DNA from: Mermis nigrescens
Lineage: Eukaryota; Nematoda; Enoplea; Mermithida; Mermithidae
Direction of reading: 5' to 3'
Assembly (NCBI GenBank): GCA_036768485.1
Contig: JAVLUZ010000825.1
Span: 62,001 to 126,000, forward strand
DNA length: 64,000 nucleotides
Shown piece after piece: positions 60,821-64,000 of this stretch. The notes under the pieces are model-generated. The model searched no databases, had not been told where the DNA came from, and saw nothing but the letters and a program-made list of their open reading frames with translations. Made by a program: the position numbers and the translations under genes. Each line of letters begins with the position of its first letter. Within the stretch, counting starts at the first letter, position 1.

Positions 60821-61183
60821 CAGGGCGTATCTGGCCTTCTGAATTTTGGAAGGAGACGATAATTTTGAAGTCCAATATCTCATAACTGTTCTTAGATGGG
60901 CTAAAACTTTGTGTTTTAGAGCTTTTCAAAGAGAAAAATATAGAATGAAATTTTTTAAATTATATTTATTTAAATTATTTAAAAAATATGAAGTATAGGC
61001 GCGAAACGCCCTAAAATTTTAAACTTATTAGGTCATAAGTGCGCTAGAATCTATTCAAGCGGCCTTTCAAGATGAGCTTTGAGAATTTTTCATTCTTTTC
61101 TTTGGGGAACCTCGTAAAAAATACTCGTGCTTCGAAATTTGGGGAGGACTAGACATCTTAATCCCCCAACAGCTACGCCACTG
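60821..61183 (+). mobile_element. 363-bp hAT-like MITE (CAGGGCGTATCTGG ... CTACGCCACTG)
   Basis: Inverted ends CAGGGCGTATCTGGCC and CAGCTACGCCACTG. Flanks GACATAGA and ACCGTAGA share TAGA. Contains a GGCGCGAAACGCC hairpin. Confidence 0.65.
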
Positions 61184-61439
61184 ACCGTAGATGCCCAGCA
61201 TGACCGATCTGCGGGCGTCAGCCGGTCTGGAGGTAACTTTTTAAAGCCAAAATGACCTCAAAATTTTTCAGAAGCGCTAAATTAGCTCTAAAACTACGTT
61301 ATAACACATTTTCCGTTCAATTTGAAACACCTTACAGAAAATTTCCAATCTTCACACATTTTTGAACTTCATTTTGCGTCCATTACCCAGAAAATTTTCG
61401 ATTTTTCCATTCTGGTGTCTAGAACACCCAAACCAACCC

Positions 61440-61838
61440 CAGTGGCGTAGCTTGCCTTCCGATTGGAGGGAGATGGGATTTTGAAGCTGGGTATCTCAAC
61501 AATTGTTTACGCAAAGGCGAAAATAATGTTTTTGAGCTTTTCTCAACGAAAACTACATTTGAGAGGAGAAAAATTTAGAAAATCAAAGTCGATTTTAGTT
61601 ATAATAAACAAATTTGTCGTTTATAAATAATAAGGCATTAAGAGCCCAAAAATCTTGGACTTATCAGTTCAAAAAGGTGTGCTTAAACATATTCTAGCGG
61701 TTCTTTATGATACGCTTTAGGAATCTCAGATTTTTTACATTGTAAGCACTCTTGTCAAAAATAAACATACTTCCACGATTTTGGGGGACTAATCCCCCAA
61801 TTCCCACCACCCCCCATCCCCCCGCAGCTGCGCCACTG
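61440..61838 (+). mobile_element. 399-bp CAGTGGCGTAGC MITE
   Basis: CAGTGGCGTAGCTTGCC ... GCAGCTGCGCCACTG, flanked by ACCAACCC and CCCAACTC (6 of 8 identical). This end type is common in hAT MITEs of invertebrates. Confidence 0.8.
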
Positions 61839-62394
61839 CCCAACTCCCTTTCCATATGCATGTGTCGTCACGACCGTTTGATGAGTACTCTTTTATAATT
61901 TCGAAGCCTTTTGGAAGTCTAAAAGCGCAAAAGCTTGTAAATAGAAATTAGAGAATTTTTCCGACTCCATACATATCAAAGGTTCCTAAGTCAGCGCGGT
62001 TCTAGCTGTCGCAATTTTATTTAAGCCTTAGCCCGGTGCGTGTAGATAAGTGCCGCTGAATGATATTTGGACAATACGCCAATATTTTCCACACTCAACC
62101 TAAAGACTCAATTTTTCGTGGAATTTTCCGTAGAGGAAGATATTGAGAAACGGCTGAAAACTATATTTAGCAATTATAGAACTGATTTTTAGGACTATAT
62201 TTGACAGGTTTGACCCAACATCAGCGGCGCGTAAAATCAGGCCTTCTTTGTTTAAATGCAGAAGCGCGGTACTTGATGGAGACATTGGGAAGCAATCGCG
62301 AAATTACAGCGCTCTGCGCTAAAATCGATTGGAGAGTTCTGCCCATACTTTCGCTAGGTGGGTTTTGAATGTACTAAACGCCACGCCCACTAAC

Positions 62395-62640
62395 CATACG
62401 TGGGCAGCAAGAAAATTCTGGGGGGCGGGGTGCGAGATTTTTCAAAGGTCAAAAAAAGGCCTTAAAAATGGTATTATGGCGAAAAAGCACCGTTTTTCGA
62501 CGTTTCTCATCGAGCACTATCCATTGGCATCAAAAAATTGCGAAAAAAAAACAAAAAATTTCAAAGATTGATTTCTGGGGGCGGGGGTGGTTTCTCAGGG
62601 GGTGCATACCCCCAAACCCCCAACGCCCAAATGTGCATCA
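62395..62640 (+). mobile_element. CATACGTGGGCAGC MITE copy
   Basis: Homologous to 54825-55128 (TGGCATCAAAAAATTGCGAAA, GGGGTGCATACCCCC). Right end diverged, no clear duplication. Confidence 0.65.
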
Positions 62641-63207
62641 TTACCTCCAGGGAAACGCATGGAAAATTTTTTCGGACAAACTTTAATACATTTCCCGTAG
62701 AGGGAGGAGGCAATACTATGCACGATCTTGGGGAATGGTGGGTTAAGACGCCGTTTAGCTGGCTAGTTGCTCAAAATGTAAAATTTTCGGCGTTCTGACT
62801 ATGCGTTCTTCGATTTGTTTGAATTTTCCATGTTTTGACTCTTTAGAAAAAGCATGGTCAAAGACGCCGTGAACAGGCAATGTGGCTCTGGGGGAATGGG
62901 GAGGTCCGACTCCCCCCTGAAATTCAGAAAAATCTGAAAAATAGGACTTTTTAAACGTCATTTTGTGCTATTTTTAGCCTTTTTGGGCTTGGTCCCACCC
63001 AACTCCCCCCCACAAAATTGGTGTCGGTCAACCTTCCAAGAATAGGACGGCATGCTACGCGCGTGGCCGCGAAATGATGTTTTTGTCGCTTTCGACCGTT
63101 CGCGAACTAAAAAAGACTTTAAACGTCAACCCGCTCCCGAGAATTCCCACAATATCGTCGACATTTTAATATTCGCATCGATTTGATTAGACAAAAAAGG
63201 GTCTGAC

Positions 63208-63587
63208 GTCGTTCTCGGAAGTGCCGCAGACGGCGCAGCTTTTGCAGTCGATGCACTGCCAGCCGTGACGCTTCGTCGAGACGACCATGTTCGGGGTGAA
63301 CTGCAGGCAAGTCGGGTGGCCCGCGCGTCCGCAGTCTTTGCAAGCCACGAGCTGCTCGGGCTGCAGCGTTTTGTTGTTGAGCGTCGCGTCGCCCAAACAG
63401 AAGTCGCACAGCGGCTTCGCCGTCGTCGCGGCGCCCGCGTCCGACGTAGCGGCGCCGCCGTCGACTCGCGACGGCGAACCGGGCGAAGGCGCGGGCGCCT
63501 CGACGCCGGAGGCCGCGCCGAACTCCGCGTGCTGATGCGTCGTGTGATAATGCAAGCCCGGTTTGGTTTTGTACCTCGCTTCGCACA
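63208..63587 (-). CDS. DPF: DPF exon: C2H2 finger end and PHD1
   Basis: From CGGCAG|TG at 63587 to GAAC-GAC|GTCAGA at 63208, 380 nt. It encodes the end of a C2H2 finger (CEARYKTKPGLHYHTTHQH), an Ala/Pro/Gly-rich linker of about 40 residues and PHD1: LCDFCLGDATLNNKTLQPEQ, LVACKDCGRAGHPTCLQFTP, WQCIDCKSCAVCGTSEND. This matches DPF2-type proteins in order and zinc ligands. The exon is strikingly GC-rich (linker near 63400-63530) compared with its surroundings. The linker resembles neither DPF1-3 in detail, so the paralogue is not assigned. Confidence 0.97.
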
Positions 63588-64000
63588 CTGCCGAACAATT
63601 ATAACAATTAATGTTCTCGGGCTAACCGAGTTTTAAACTTTTCTACGAACGAGCTGAAGTTTTACGCTAATTTACGTCTTAATAAACGCGGGAAGAATAA
63701 AACGTGATAAAACCGGGTCCTTCGTTCGAGAGTCTAACGATTTATTCATGATGTTAATTGCGTCCATCGAAAATTCTCATTCTTATTAAATCTAAACTTA
63801 CTCCGACGACTAATTCATTGAGTACTTCGTTGTTTCCATCAAAAAACTGTCATAAACGATGGGTCGATAGGACGTCGGCTTACTCGAAGCAAAGCAAAAT
63901 ATCGGAAAAAGCAAAATCTTACCTAGAATAGACCGAAACTTCAACTGTAACATACTATTTCTATAGTTTCCGATACTAATCGTACAGGAATCTAATCTAA
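63588..64000 (-). other. upstream DPF intron, nothing confirmed
   Basis: AT-rich. A donor-like GGA|GTAAGT site follows a 45-nt open stretch near 63820-63870 (minus), but the peptide does not resemble DPF. Confidence 0.35.

Larger units (their letters stand above)
59964..63207 (-). other. DPF intron, MITE-rich
   Basis: Holds hAT-type MITEs at 60223-60442, 60821-61183, 61440-61838 and 62395-62640, and a related fragment near 62880-63060. No exon seen between the two PHD exons. Confidence 0.8.

Noticed and set aside
63820..63870. Possible small DPF upstream exon
   Set aside because: Donor is good but the peptide does not resemble DPF and its size and phase cannot be checked.

Overview
This window looks like nuclear DNA of an invertebrate animal. 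It is AT-rich and intron-bearing. Two conserved metazoan genes lie on the minus strand and the rest is dense with transposons. Exon sequences point to WDR26 (GID7-type CTLH E3 ligase subunit) and to a d4/DPF-family double-PHD protein (BAF-complex type). I cannot name the species or phylum from what is here.

Layout: 70-14894 is a decayed Polinton/Maverick (virus-like DNA transposon) with about 0.5 kb terminal inverted repeats (TIRs). It holds an integrase, an A32-like packaging ATPase, a small hydrophobic-tail protein, a conserved early protein, a minor virion protein, a double-jelly-roll-type major capsid protein (MCP), an adenain-type protease and the start of another late protein, all on the plus strand and nearly all broken. 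Its right half is filled with microsatellites, fold-back elements and other repeats. 14895-15753 is a separate dispersed repeat. 15754-25926 is a second Polinton with TIRs of about 1.6 kb. It has the same gene set on the minus strand, but its integrase is on the plus strand. No protein-primed DNA polymerase is recognisable in either element.

25909-48429 is WDR26 on the minus strand, reconstructed as nine homology-supported coding exons plus one candidate 5' exon. The inner end of Polinton-2 touches its last exon. Its introns hold a 5.1 kb pogo-like element with a TA duplication. Inside that sit a 1.9 kb minisatellite and a nested 1.77 kb DNA transposon. 48430-59881 is intergenic or intronic, with hAT-type elements and MITEs, several with clean 8-bp target duplications. 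59882-63587 carries two DPF exons encoding the double PHD fingers; the exons either side of them were not found.

A short hairpin motif, GGCGC-TTC-GCGCC or a close variant, recurs dozens of times in the host-side sequence from about 15 kb to 63 kb. I did not see it inside either Polinton. The Polinton genes would together have formed an integration and virion-assembly module. In their present state they look inactive because of frameshifts and stops.
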